Part shown: one piece after another, positions 1-6,565 of the stretch
Position numbering within the stretch: the first letter of the stretch is position 1
How the letters are laid out: each line of letters opens with the position of its first letter
NCBI GenBank assembly: GCA_903944755.1
Contig: CAJATB010000033.1
Coordinates: 1 to 14,249 of the forward strand
Length of the DNA stretch: 14,249 nucleotides
Direction of reading: 5' to 3'
Source: an uncultured Bacteroidota bacterium
GTDB taxonomy: Bacteria; Bacteroidota; Bacteroidia; Chitinophagales; Chitinophagaceae
Notes under the pieces: model-generated
What the model was told of the DNA's origin: nothing
Database searches by the model: none
What the model saw: the letters and a program-made list of their open reading frames with translations, nothing else
Made by a program: the position numbers and the translations under genes

Positions 1-2653
1 AGGCTGGACAGTGCCTTATTTAGTAGAAAGGGTTACCAGGTATATGCTTGAGATTCCTACAAGAGAAGCATTCTTGTACAAACGCAAAACAAAACAATTT
101 GAGGCTGGTTCGGTCAAACAAGCATTAGTCGACGCCGAAATGGAGAAAATGGAAAAACTAATTGCTGCTGTAAAAGAATTTGACAATTACCAACAATTAA
201 TGCGGGACCACAATAGGTATGACTTTGACGATATGATTAACTGGGTGATTAAAGCCTTTAAAGAAAATAAAAATTTACTTGCGCAATACCAAGAACGTTT
301 TTTATATATTCTAGTAGATGAATTTCAAGATACAAGTGGCACACAAAACGAACTAGTACAATTGCTAGTTAACTATTGGGACCAGCCGAATTTATTTGTA
401 GTAGGTGATGACGACCAAAGTATATTTAGGTTTCAAGGAGCCAACGTCGAAAATATGTTGCATTTTCAAACTCAATACGCAAATGAAATTTTGAATATTG
501 TATTAGAAAACAACTATCGTTCCACACAGCCAATTCTTGACGCATCTACCCTATTAATTAACAACAACCAAGAACGTTTAGTAAATAAAATAGTAGGATT
601 AGAAAAGAAATTAATAGCCGCTTTAGCGGATAACCAAGTTAATTCAAGCGAGCCGCAAATTGTAAAGTATAACGAGCCGCAAGCGGAAATGATTGACATT
701 GCAGAACAGATTGTACAATTAATAGAAAAGGGTATTGCGCCAAAAAATATTGCAGTACTATTTAAAGAAAATAAATATGGCGAAGAAATTGCACATTTTT
801 TAAGACAAAAAAATGTACCCATTTACACGAAACGTACTGCGAATTTATTTGACCAAGTACTTATTCAACAAATAATAAAAGTACTAGACTATTTAGCATG
901 TGAGTTAGACCAGCCATATGAAGGAGCGAATATTTTATTTGAAATTTTGCATTTTAAATGGTGGCATATTTCCCCTATTACAATTGCCAAATTAACATTT
1001 GAAGCAAATCAGGCCAAGTACGGCACTGCTGGCAACTCCTACCGCAAAGTATTGGTAGAAAAAACACAGGAAGTACAAACCGATTTGTTTAGCCAAGGGG
1101 GATTAACGGAAGTAGCGAAAGCAATGAGCGTTTTAGAAGACTTAATTGCACAAGTGCACAATGTGACTTTATTGAATTTAGTGGAGCAGTTATTGCAGAA
1201 AACGGGTATTATCCAAAGCATCTTAAAAGCGGATGACAAGGCATATGAGTTAGACGTAGTAACACACTTCTTTGATTTTATAAAAGAAGAGACCCACCGG
1301 AATGCCAAAATGGGACTAAGTGATTTAGTTGATATGCTTAAATTAATGCAAAGGGAGGCAATACGTATGCCACTACCTATTACTACTGGAAATGAAAGTG
1401 GTGTGAATTTATTAACCACACATGGTAGTAAAGGCCTAGAATTCGAATACGTGTTTGTTGCAGGAACCAACGCTCATTATTGGGAGAAGAAAAGAAGTTC
1501 AAATAATACAGGGTATAAGTTACCAGACACCGTATTAACTTCTTTAGAAAATGCCGACGACAAAGAAGAACTACGTCGCCTATTTTATGTGGCTATTACA
1601 AGAGCAAAAAAATATTTACAGGTATCTTATAGTCAGTTTCGTGCCGACGGGAAAGAAGCAGAACCTAGCCAATTCATTATTGAGTTGCTAGAAGGAGATG
1701 AACAAAAAATACAAACCAAAACGGTTTCAGAAGAAATAAGCACTACTTACAAGTTTTTACGTTTACAAACTGCACCACAGCCCGAGATACAACAATTAGA
1801 AGCTGATTTTATCGGGCCAAAAGTGGAAAAGTTTATAATGAACGTAACGGCTTTAAACAATTACCTAAAATGCCCATTGCATTTTTATTATAATAGTTTA
1901 ATTCGCGTGCCGTCGGGGAAATCTGAAGCGACCACTTTCGGTTCGGCCATACATGATGCCTTGCAACGATTCTTCCGAAAAATGCAAGACAACAACAATG
2001 AATTCCCAGACAAGCAGGATTTAGTCCAGGACTTTTTCCACTACATGAATAGGCACAGAGAGGCTTTCACGCAAGTGGAATTCAAAAATAGAAAGGAACA
2101 GGGAGAAATGGTATTGAACAATTACTACGATAACTATATTAATGACTGGAATAAAGTAGTCACTACCGAATACAGAATCAACAATGTAATATTACAAGGT
2201 ATCCCCTTAAAAGGAGCTATTGATAAAATAGAATTCAACGGCAAACAAGTAGTGGTAATTGACTACAAAACAGGAAGTGTAGAAAATGCAAAAGAAAAGC
2301 TACTCCCTCCCAACGAAAAGAATCCTTTAGGGGGTGATTATTGGAGACAGGCTGTATTTTATAAAATCCTTTTAAGAGGTCATCCAAAAAACTGGGAAGT
2401 GGAGAAAGCTGAATTTGATTTCATTGAACCAAATAAGAAAAAGGAGTTTGAAAAAATTGTAGTCCCCATCCAAGAAGCCGATATTACTACAGTGAGTCAG
2501 CAGGTAAAAGAAGTGTGGGCTAAAATTCAAGCAAAGGATTTTTACATAGGCTGTGGAAAGCCAGAATGCCATTGGTGTAATTTTGTAAAAAGCAACGAAT
2601 TAGCTGTCGCATTACATGAAATACCAAGTAACGACTTTGAAGAAATGGATTAA
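1..2653 (+). CDS. UvrD/PcrA-type ATP-dependent DNA helicase fused to PD-(D/E)XK nuclease, 5' partial
   Basis: Superfamily 1A 3'-5' DNA helicase with a C-terminal RecB/AddB-like nuclease, expected to act in double-strand break processing or repair. The reading frame is open to the left edge (first full codon at 2), so the gene starts upstream; the GTG at 11 is not the start and the Walker A region is missing. Numbering from that GTG, I see motif II DEFQD (103-107), motif III GDDDQSIFRFQGA (132-144), NYRS (168-171), the THGSKGLEFE region (about 470-479) and motif VI RRLFYVAITRA (522-532). The nuclease shows GSAIHDAL (644-651), GAIDKI with D738, DYKTG with D751 and K753, and a WRQAVFY motif. Cys621 with Cys848, Cys853 and Cys856 could bind a 4Fe-4S cluster, as in AddB-type nucleases. 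The fusion looks intact. The exact physiological role (AddAB-like or other) is inference. Confidence 0.93.
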   Translation, partial: GWTVPYLVERVTRYMLEIPTREAFLYKRKTKQFEAGSVKQALVDAEMEKMEKLIAAVKEFDNYQQLMRDHNRYDFDDMINWVIKAFKENKNLLAQYQERFLYILVDEFQDTSGTQNELVQLLVNYWDQPNLFVVGDDDQSIFRFQGANVENMLHFQTQYANEILNIVLENNYRSTQPILDASTLLINNNQERLVNKIVGLEKKLIAALADNQVNSSEPQIVKYNEPQAEMIDIAEQIVQLIEKGIAPKNIAVLFKENKYGEEIAHFLRQKNVPIYTKRTANLFDQVLIQQIIKVLDYLACELDQPYEGANILFEILHFKWWHISPITIAKLTFEANQAKYGTAGNSYRKVLVEKTQEVQTDLFSQGGLTEVAKAMSVLEDLIAQVHNVTLLNLVEQLLQKTGIIQSILKADDKAYELDVVTHFFDFIKEETHRNAKMGLSDLVDMLKLMQREAIRMPLPITTGNESGVNLLTTHGSKGLEFEYVFVAGTNAHYWEKKRSSNNTGYKLPDTVLTSLENADDKEELRRLFYVAITRAKKYLQVSYSQFRADGKEAEPSQFIIELLEGDEQKIQTKTVSEEISTTYKFLRLQTAPQPEIQQLEADFIGPKVEKFIMNVTALNNYLKCPLHFYYNSLIRVPSGKSEATTFGSAIHDALQRFFRKMQDNNNEFPDKQDLVQDFFHYMNRHREAFTQVEFKNRKEQGEMVLNNYYDNYINDWNKVVTTEYRINNVILQGIPLKGAIDKIEFNGKQVVVIDYKTGSVENAKEKLLPPNEKNPLGGDYWRQAVFYKILLRGHPKNWEVEKAEFDFIEPNKKKEFEKIVVPIQEADITTVSQQVKEVWAKIQAKDFYIGCGKPECHWCNFVKSNELAVALHEIPSNDFEEMD

Positions 2654-2657
2654 GAAT

Positions 2658-2677
2658 ACCCTTATTTTATAAAGGGT
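2658..2677 (+). repeat. short hairpin after the helicase gene
   Basis: ACCCTT (2658-2663) pairs with AAGGGT (2672-2677) around an 8-nt AT-rich loop, 4 nt after the helicase stop. No U-tract follows on the plus strand, so this is at best a weak terminator or an mRNA 3'-end stabiliser. Confidence 0.35.
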
Positions 2678-2693
2678 TATTAATAGAAACAAG

Positions 2694-2701
2694 TAAGTTT
2701 G
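2694..2701 (+). promoter_or_regulatory. candidate -7 element TAAGTTTG for the lipoprotein gene
   Basis: The octamer TAAGTTTG fits the Bacteroidota -7 consensus TAnnTTTG and ends 5 nt before the ATG at 2707. I see no TTG or TTTG 17-23 nt upstream, so the -33 element is missing or degenerate. If used, transcription would begin at or next to the start codon. The element is short and the sequence is AT-rich, so chance is possible. Confidence 0.35.
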
Positions 2702-2706
2702 CAATC

Positions 2707-4131
2707 ATGATTAAATTATCTTCTTTGTTCGGACTATCATTAAGAAGTTTACTAGCTATATGCCTTGTACAATCACTGGTTAGCTGTGCCAATATTGTGC
2801 CCCCTAGTGGTGGCCCAAGGGACAGTATTCCCCCTTATTTACTAGTTGCAAAACCTAAGGACTCAGCTATTAATGTACAGCCAAAGGAAATATGGTTGGC
2901 ATTTGATGAATATATAACAACAACTTCTATCCAAGAAAATGTGATTGTTGCACCCAGCTTAAAGAACAACCCCCTAATAAGTTCAAAGTTAAATGTGTTA
3001 AGAATTAGGATTTCCGATACACTATTAGCCAATACTACCTATAGTTTACAATTTGGGAATTCGATTAAGGATGTAAATGAAGGAAATATTGCCGAAAATT
3101 ACACCTATGCATTTAGTACAGGAGACAAACTTGACACAGGCAGTTTAGAAGGCACCATTCAACTTGCTGAAACAGGCCTCGTTGACAGTACTTTGCTTGT
3201 AGTACTTCACCCAGCAGGGACTGATACTGCTATCTTTAAAAACAAGCCCCTTTATTACACCAGGTTAAATAAGAATGGCAAATTCAAGTTTCGTTTTTTA
3301 CCAAATAGCGCCTTCAATATTTTCGTGTTACCAAACGATTTTACTAAAAAATATGACGATAGTACTAAGTTATTTGCCTTTGCGGATACTGCCATAAATA
3401 CTACTACACAAAAAGATGCAATTAAATTATATGCCTTTCAAGCGTATAAAAAAACCGAAAAGAAAAAATCGACTCCTTTAGTAAGTGGCAAAAAAGATAC
3501 CAAGCAAACAGTTACCGCCATTAAGTACAACAAAAGTTTAGAAGGTCTTGACCAGGATTTATTAATTCCCCTTAGCCTAACGTTCGAAACGCCTATTCAA
3601 CTAAATGATAGTTTTCCTATCCAGCTTTGCGATACCAATAACCTTCCAGTAGCAGGCTATAAAATAATATTGGACAGTAGCACCAAACAAAAAATCACCA
3701 TTGAATACCCTTGGGTAGAACAAACCAAAATGCACTTAATTGTACCAAAAAATAGTATAAATGATTCTTTAAAAAACACTTTAGCAAAGTCTGATACCCT
3801 TCGCTTTATTACAAAATCAACTTCGGCTTATGGTGCTAGCTTAATAAGGATTACAGGGTATCAACAATTTGCAAACCCTATTTTATTATTAACAAAGGAC
3901 GATAAAATTTTATTTAGTTACCCTATAATTAAGAATTTATTAACTATCCCGTTATTACCCCCTAATGAGTATACATTGAAAATCTTAGAGGATCGCAACG
4001 GGAATGGAATATGGGATACTGGCAAATATGATACGTTAAAAATACAACCTGAAATTGTTCATGTCTTAAAAGACAACCTACTTATAAAACCTAATTGGGA
4101 GAATGAATTAAATTTGACCATTAATAAGTAA
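2707..4131 (+). CDS. exported lipoprotein with N-terminal Ig-like (Big_5-type) domain
   Basis: A 474-residue protein with a type II signal peptide: charged N-terminus, hydrophobic stretch and lipobox LVSC with lipidated Cys27. The mature start (CANIVPPSGGPRDSIPP) and the following segment to about residue 140, including LAFDEYI and the YSLQFGNSIKD-like strand, match the Bacteroidota Ig-like domain family (Big_5, from memory). The rest is beta-rich with no enzyme motif that I recognise. Near the C-terminus the segment EDRNGNGIWDTG resembles an acidic Asp/Asn calcium-type loop. It should sit in the envelope, probably on the outer membrane. It starts 53 nt after the helicase gene, with a possible promoter in the gap, and ends 22 nt before recR. 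No function can be given beyond a surface or periplasmic lipoprotein. Confidence 0.85.
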   Translation: MIKLSSLFGLSLRSLLAICLVQSLVSCANIVPPSGGPRDSIPPYLLVAKPKDSAINVQPKEIWLAFDEYITTTSIQENVIVAPSLKNNPLISSKLNVLRIRISDTLLANTTYSLQFGNSIKDVNEGNIAENYTYAFSTGDKLDTGSLEGTIQLAETGLVDSTLLVVLHPAGTDTAIFKNKPLYYTRLNKNGKFKFRFLPNSAFNIFVLPNDFTKKYDDSTKLFAFADTAINTTTQKDAIKLYAFQAYKKTEKKKSTPLVSGKKDTKQTVTAIKYNKSLEGLDQDLLIPLSLTFETPIQLNDSFPIQLCDTNNLPVAGYKIILDSSTKQKITIEYPWVEQTKMHLIVPKNSINDSLKNTLAKSDTLRFITKSTSAYGASLIRITGYQQFANPILLLTKDDKILFSYPIIKNLLTIPLLPPNEYTLKILEDRNGNGIWDTGKYDTLKIQPEIVHVLKDNLLIKPNWENELNLTINK

Positions 4132-4153
4132 TTTTACCTTTCTACTTTCAATT

Positions 4154-4768
4154 ATGCAATTACCTTCTTCCTTGTTAGAAAATGCGGTGGCTGAATTTTC
4201 CAAACTACCCGGCATTGGCAAAAAAACGGCCTTGCGCTTGGTATTGCATTTACTAAAACAAGAAACTGAAGTCACCAATCAATTTGGAGAAACCTTAATG
4301 AAAATGCGCAAGGAAATACAATTTTGTCAAAACTGTTACAATATCAGTGATGGCAAAATTTGTTCTATTTGCGCTAACACATCAAGGCAAAAAAATGTTA
4401 TTTGTGTTGTCGAGAATATTAGGGATGTAATCGCTATTGAAAATACACAACAATATAATGGGACTTACCATGTTTTGGGAGGGATTATATCGCCTTTGGA
4501 CGGCATTGGCCCAGAACAATTGACAATTGATTCATTAATTGAACGCGTTAAAAAAGAAGAAGTAAGTGAGCTGATTTTTGCACTAAACCCTACTATTCAA
4601 GGAGATACCACCATTTATTATATTCAAAAGAAACTCGCCAATGTGCATTGCAAAGTGACCACTATCGCACGCGGGATTGCTTTTGGAGGGGAATTGGAAT
4701 ATGCTGATGAAATGACACTTGGGAAGAGTATTTCAAATAGGCAGCCAATCCAACAATACATAAAATAG
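4154..4768 (+). CDS. recR: recombination mediator RecR
   Basis: RecR helps RecA load on single-stranded DNA during RecF-pathway gap repair, together with RecO and RecF. The 204-residue length is normal for the family (about 200). In order I see the N-terminal helix-hairpin-helix (KLPGIGKKTALRL, about 17-29), the four-cysteine zinc finger (Cys58, Cys61, Cys70, Cys73), and the Toprim domain from about residue 80 (VICVVENIRDVIAIE, then YHVLGGIISPLDGIGP). The C-terminal TIARGIAFGGELEYADEMTLGKSI segment is typical. The ATG at 4154 gives the canonical N-terminus. It follows the lipoprotein gene by 22 nt and may be cotranscribed with it. Complete, nothing odd seen. Confidence 0.97.
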   Translation: MQLPSSLLENAVAEFSKLPGIGKKTALRLVLHLLKQETEVTNQFGETLMKMRKEIQFCQNCYNISDGKICSICANTSRQKNVICVVENIRDVIAIENTQQYNGTYHVLGGIISPLDGIGPEQLTIDSLIERVKKEEVSELIFALNPTIQGDTTIYYIQKKLANVHCKVTTIARGIAFGGELEYADEMTLGKSISNRQPIQQYIK

Positions 4769-4813
4769 GAAGTTTCAAAACAATAGTATAATTTTAATGT
4801 TCAAACATTGACT

Positions 4814-5347
4814 ATGAAAAAATTAATATGCACACTATTTATTTTGGGCCTTGTAGTAACTCAATTGTCCGCACAAAAAAATTATAGCACTAGTAAAGCA
4901 CAAGTTCGTTTTATAGCAGTGGACGACAAGGACATTGACGCAGTAAATAATGATGCAGTGAGTCGCCTACAAGCTAATGGGGACCTAAGTTTCATAATGC
5001 TTATGACGGGATTTAAATTTGATATGGAGACAATGCAGAAACACTTTAATGAAGAATATGTTGAAAGTGACAAATTTCCTCGTGCCTTATTCAATGGCAA
5101 AATCACCAATTTCAATAGTATCAATTTTAATAAAGAGGGTATTTACCCAGTCACAGTTGCGGGAAACATGCAAGTGCATGGGGTAAATAAGGCAGTGCAA
5201 ACCAATGGCTTAATTGAAATTAAGGGAGGTGTTCCTAAAGCAACTGCTAAATTCACGGTTGCTTTAAAGGACTTTAAAATCGGCGGAATATTGATAAAAA
5301 TGGTTGCAGACAAAATTGATATTGAAGTAACTGCCACCTACCAATAA
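4814..5347 (+). CDS. YceI-family exported protein
   Basis: A 177-residue protein of the YceI family, periplasmic lipocalin-like beta-barrels that can bind polyisoprenoid or other lipids. I chose the ATG at 4814 because MKKLICTLFILGLVVTQLSA is a good signal peptide with likely cleavage after Ala20; an in-frame TTG two codons earlier adds nothing. Family features are the early KAQVRF segment, FKFDMETMQKHFNEEYVESDKFPRA (central YceI signature area), GNMQVHGVNK and the final strand KIDIEVTATYQ. The gene follows recR by 45 nt and precedes the metH regulatory region. The ligand cannot be told from sequence. A link to methionine synthesis is not implied, because the metH genes have their own promoter-like sequence. 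Confidence 0.9.
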   Translation: MKKLICTLFILGLVVTQLSAQKNYSTSKAQVRFIAVDDKDIDAVNNDAVSRLQANGDLSFIMLMTGFKFDMETMQKHFNEEYVESDKFPRALFNGKITNFNSINFNKEGIYPVTVAGNMQVHGVNKAVQTNGLIEIKGGVPKATAKFTVALKDFKIGGILIKMVADKIDIEVTATYQ

Positions 5348-5372
5348 AATTACCTTGTATCGTAAGGGTCTC

Positions 5373-5394
5373 TTTTAGCATAATTTGGCTAAAA
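5373..5394. repeat. 7-bp perfect inverted repeat around the metH -33 element
   Basis: TTTTAGC (5373-5379) and GCTAAAA (5388-5394) are perfect inverted copies separated by 8 nt. The TTTG taken as the -33 element (5384-5387) lies in the spacer, so the repeat could be an operator. It could instead be a weak hairpin terminating yceI transcripts, but no U-tract follows. Confidence 0.45.
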
Positions 5395-5415
5395 ACTATT
5401 TGTACATTACCTTTG
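5384..5415 (+). promoter_or_regulatory. Bacteroidota-type promoter for the split metH genes
   Basis: TTTG (5384-5387), a 20-nt spacer, then TACCTTTG (5408-5415), an exact match to TAnnTTTG. Spacing is within the usual range for this promoter class. Transcription would start near 5420, leaving a leader of about 125-130 nt before the ATG at 5548. Confidence 0.6.
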
Positions 5416-5420
5416 CTCCG

Positions 5421-5547
5421 CATTGCAGGGGATTTGTTTATTGTTCAACCTGCCATCCGAAAGGAAAAAGAACTAATAAACGATACAATTATCGCCCCCC
5501 TATTTCTTTTTCTGTTTGGATGACGCATTAAAAAATAATGTAGTATT
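5421..5547 (+). promoter_or_regulatory. structured 5' leader of the metH operon, candidate cis-regulatory RNA
   Basis: Several pairings are visible. GCAGG (5425-5429) pairs with CCTGC (5449-5453). GTTTATTGTTC (5436-5446) pairs with GAACTAATAAAC (5470-5481), 11 bp with one bulged base. TCC-GAAA-GGA (5456-5465) forms a small GNRA hairpin. CGATA (5481-5485) pairs with TATCG (5490-5494). AGGGG (5427-5431) could instead pair with CCCCT (5497-5501), and GAAAAAGAA (5464-5472) is a perfect 9-bp complement of TTCTTTTTC (5504-5512). The first two helices together make an H-type pseudoknot; several others exclude each other. I do not recognise the SAM-I, SAM-II, cobalamin or tetrahydrofolate riboswitch consensus. 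A regulatory role is inference from structure and position upstream of a methionine synthase. Confidence 0.4.
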
Positions 5548-6561
5548 ATGTCCATTCAAGCCGCGCTTAAAGAGCGAATTTTAGTTATAGATGGTGCCAT
5601 GGGCACTATGATTCAACGTCATAAATTAACCGAACAAGATTACCGAGGTAGCCGTTTTGCGGATTGGCCAAGTGATGTGAAGGGCAACAACGACTTATTA
5701 TGTATTACCCAGCCCGCCATTATTACAGGTATACATTTACAATATTTAGAAGCAGGTGCAGATATTATTGAAACAAATACGTTTAGCAGTACTTCCATTG
5801 CAATGGCTGACTATGATATGCAGGCATTGGCATATGAATTAAATATCGCTGCAGCAAAATGTGCGAAGGACGCTATTACGCAATACAAATCAAAGCATCC
5901 AAATGCAAAAGATAAATATGTAGCTGGTTCTATTGGACCATTGAATAAAACATTGAGTTTATCTCCGGATGTAAACAATCCGGGCTTCCGTGCCGTTACT
6001 TTTGACGAAGTAGTTATTTCCTATACTGAACAAATTAAAGGATTGGTAGATGGTGGCGTAGATGTGATTTTAATAGAAACCATTTTTGATACGTTAAATG
6101 CAAAAGCAGCCATATTTGCTGTTAAAGAATTTTTTAGAAAAGCAGGAAAGCCAGAATTACCTATGATGATAAGTGGCACGATTACCGATGCATCGGGTCG
6201 TACTTTAAGTGGTCAAACCTTAGAAGCCTTTTATACGTCCATCGAACATGCTAAACCACTAAGTGTTGGCTTGAACTGTGCCTTGGGTGCGCAAGAAATG
6301 AGAAGCCATATTGAGGAGCTTTCACAAATTGCAGTTTGCTATACTTCGGCATACCCTAATGCAGGTTTACCAAACGCTATGGGTGAGTATGATGAAGAAC
6401 CACACCAAACAGCGCACTTTATTGAAGAGTGGGCCAAGAATAAATTTGTAAATATAGTAGGTGGCTGTTGCGGCACTACTCCTGACCACATTAAACATAT
6501 GGCGGACAATGTAAAAAATATTACGCCAAGGGCCTTACCTATTGTTGACACAACTATCTAA
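5548..6561 (+). CDS. homocysteine S-methyltransferase subunit (N-terminal module of split MetH)
   Basis: This 337-residue cytosolic protein is the homocysteine-binding TIM barrel of cobalamin-dependent methionine synthase. It binds homocysteine through zinc and passes it a methyl group from methylcobalamin held by the partner protein. The N-terminal ILVIDGAMGTMIQRH and the zinc ligands Cys244 (GLNC) and Cys307-Cys308 (GGCCGTTPDH) are present; the E. coli MetH ligands are Cys247, Cys310 and Cys311, so the register is nearly identical. ETNTFSSTSIAMADY is also typical. The protein ends at PRALPIVDTTI, exactly where full-length MetH passes into the linker before its folate domain. The rest of MetH begins 4 nt downstream in another frame, so the two are surely cotranscribed and probably form one enzyme. 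A stand-alone homocysteine methyltransferase is a less likely alternative. Confidence 0.93.
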   Translation: MSIQAALKERILVIDGAMGTMIQRHKLTEQDYRGSRFADWPSDVKGNNDLLCITQPAIITGIHLQYLEAGADIIETNTFSSTSIAMADYDMQALAYELNIAAAKCAKDAITQYKSKHPNAKDKYVAGSIGPLNKTLSLSPDVNNPGFRAVTFDEVVISYTEQIKGLVDGGVDVILIETIFDTLNAKAAIFAVKEFFRKAGKPELPMMISGTITDASGRTLSGQTLEAFYTSIEHAKPLSVGLNCALGAQEMRSHIEELSQIAVCYTSAYPNAGLPNAMGEYDEEPHQTAHFIEEWAKNKFVNIVGGCCGTTPDHIKHMADNVKNITPRALPIVDTTI

Positions 6562-6565
6562 CATT

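Noticed and set aside
11..13. GTG as start of the helicase gene
   Set aside because: The frame is open upstream to the window edge and the N-terminal Walker A motif is missing, so the true start lies outside.
1039..1470. 143-codon minus-strand open frame inside the helicase
   Set aside because: Antisense to conserved helicase motifs; composition typical of a reverse shadow.
4109..4116. TAAATTTG as a promoter for recR
   Set aside because: It lies inside the end of the lipoprotein gene with no suitably spaced -33 element; in AT-rich DNA this octamer can arise by chance.
5520..5543. Mini open frames (ATG ACG CAT TAA at 5520-5531 and ATG TAG at 5538-5543) as a leader peptide
   Set aside because: Three codons and one codon, with no Met or regulatory codon run; likely chance.
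5421..5547. SAM-I, SAM-II or cobalamin riboswitch
   Set aside because: The conserved cores as I remember them are not present, and the leader is too short for a cobalamin riboswitch; left as an unclassified structured leader.
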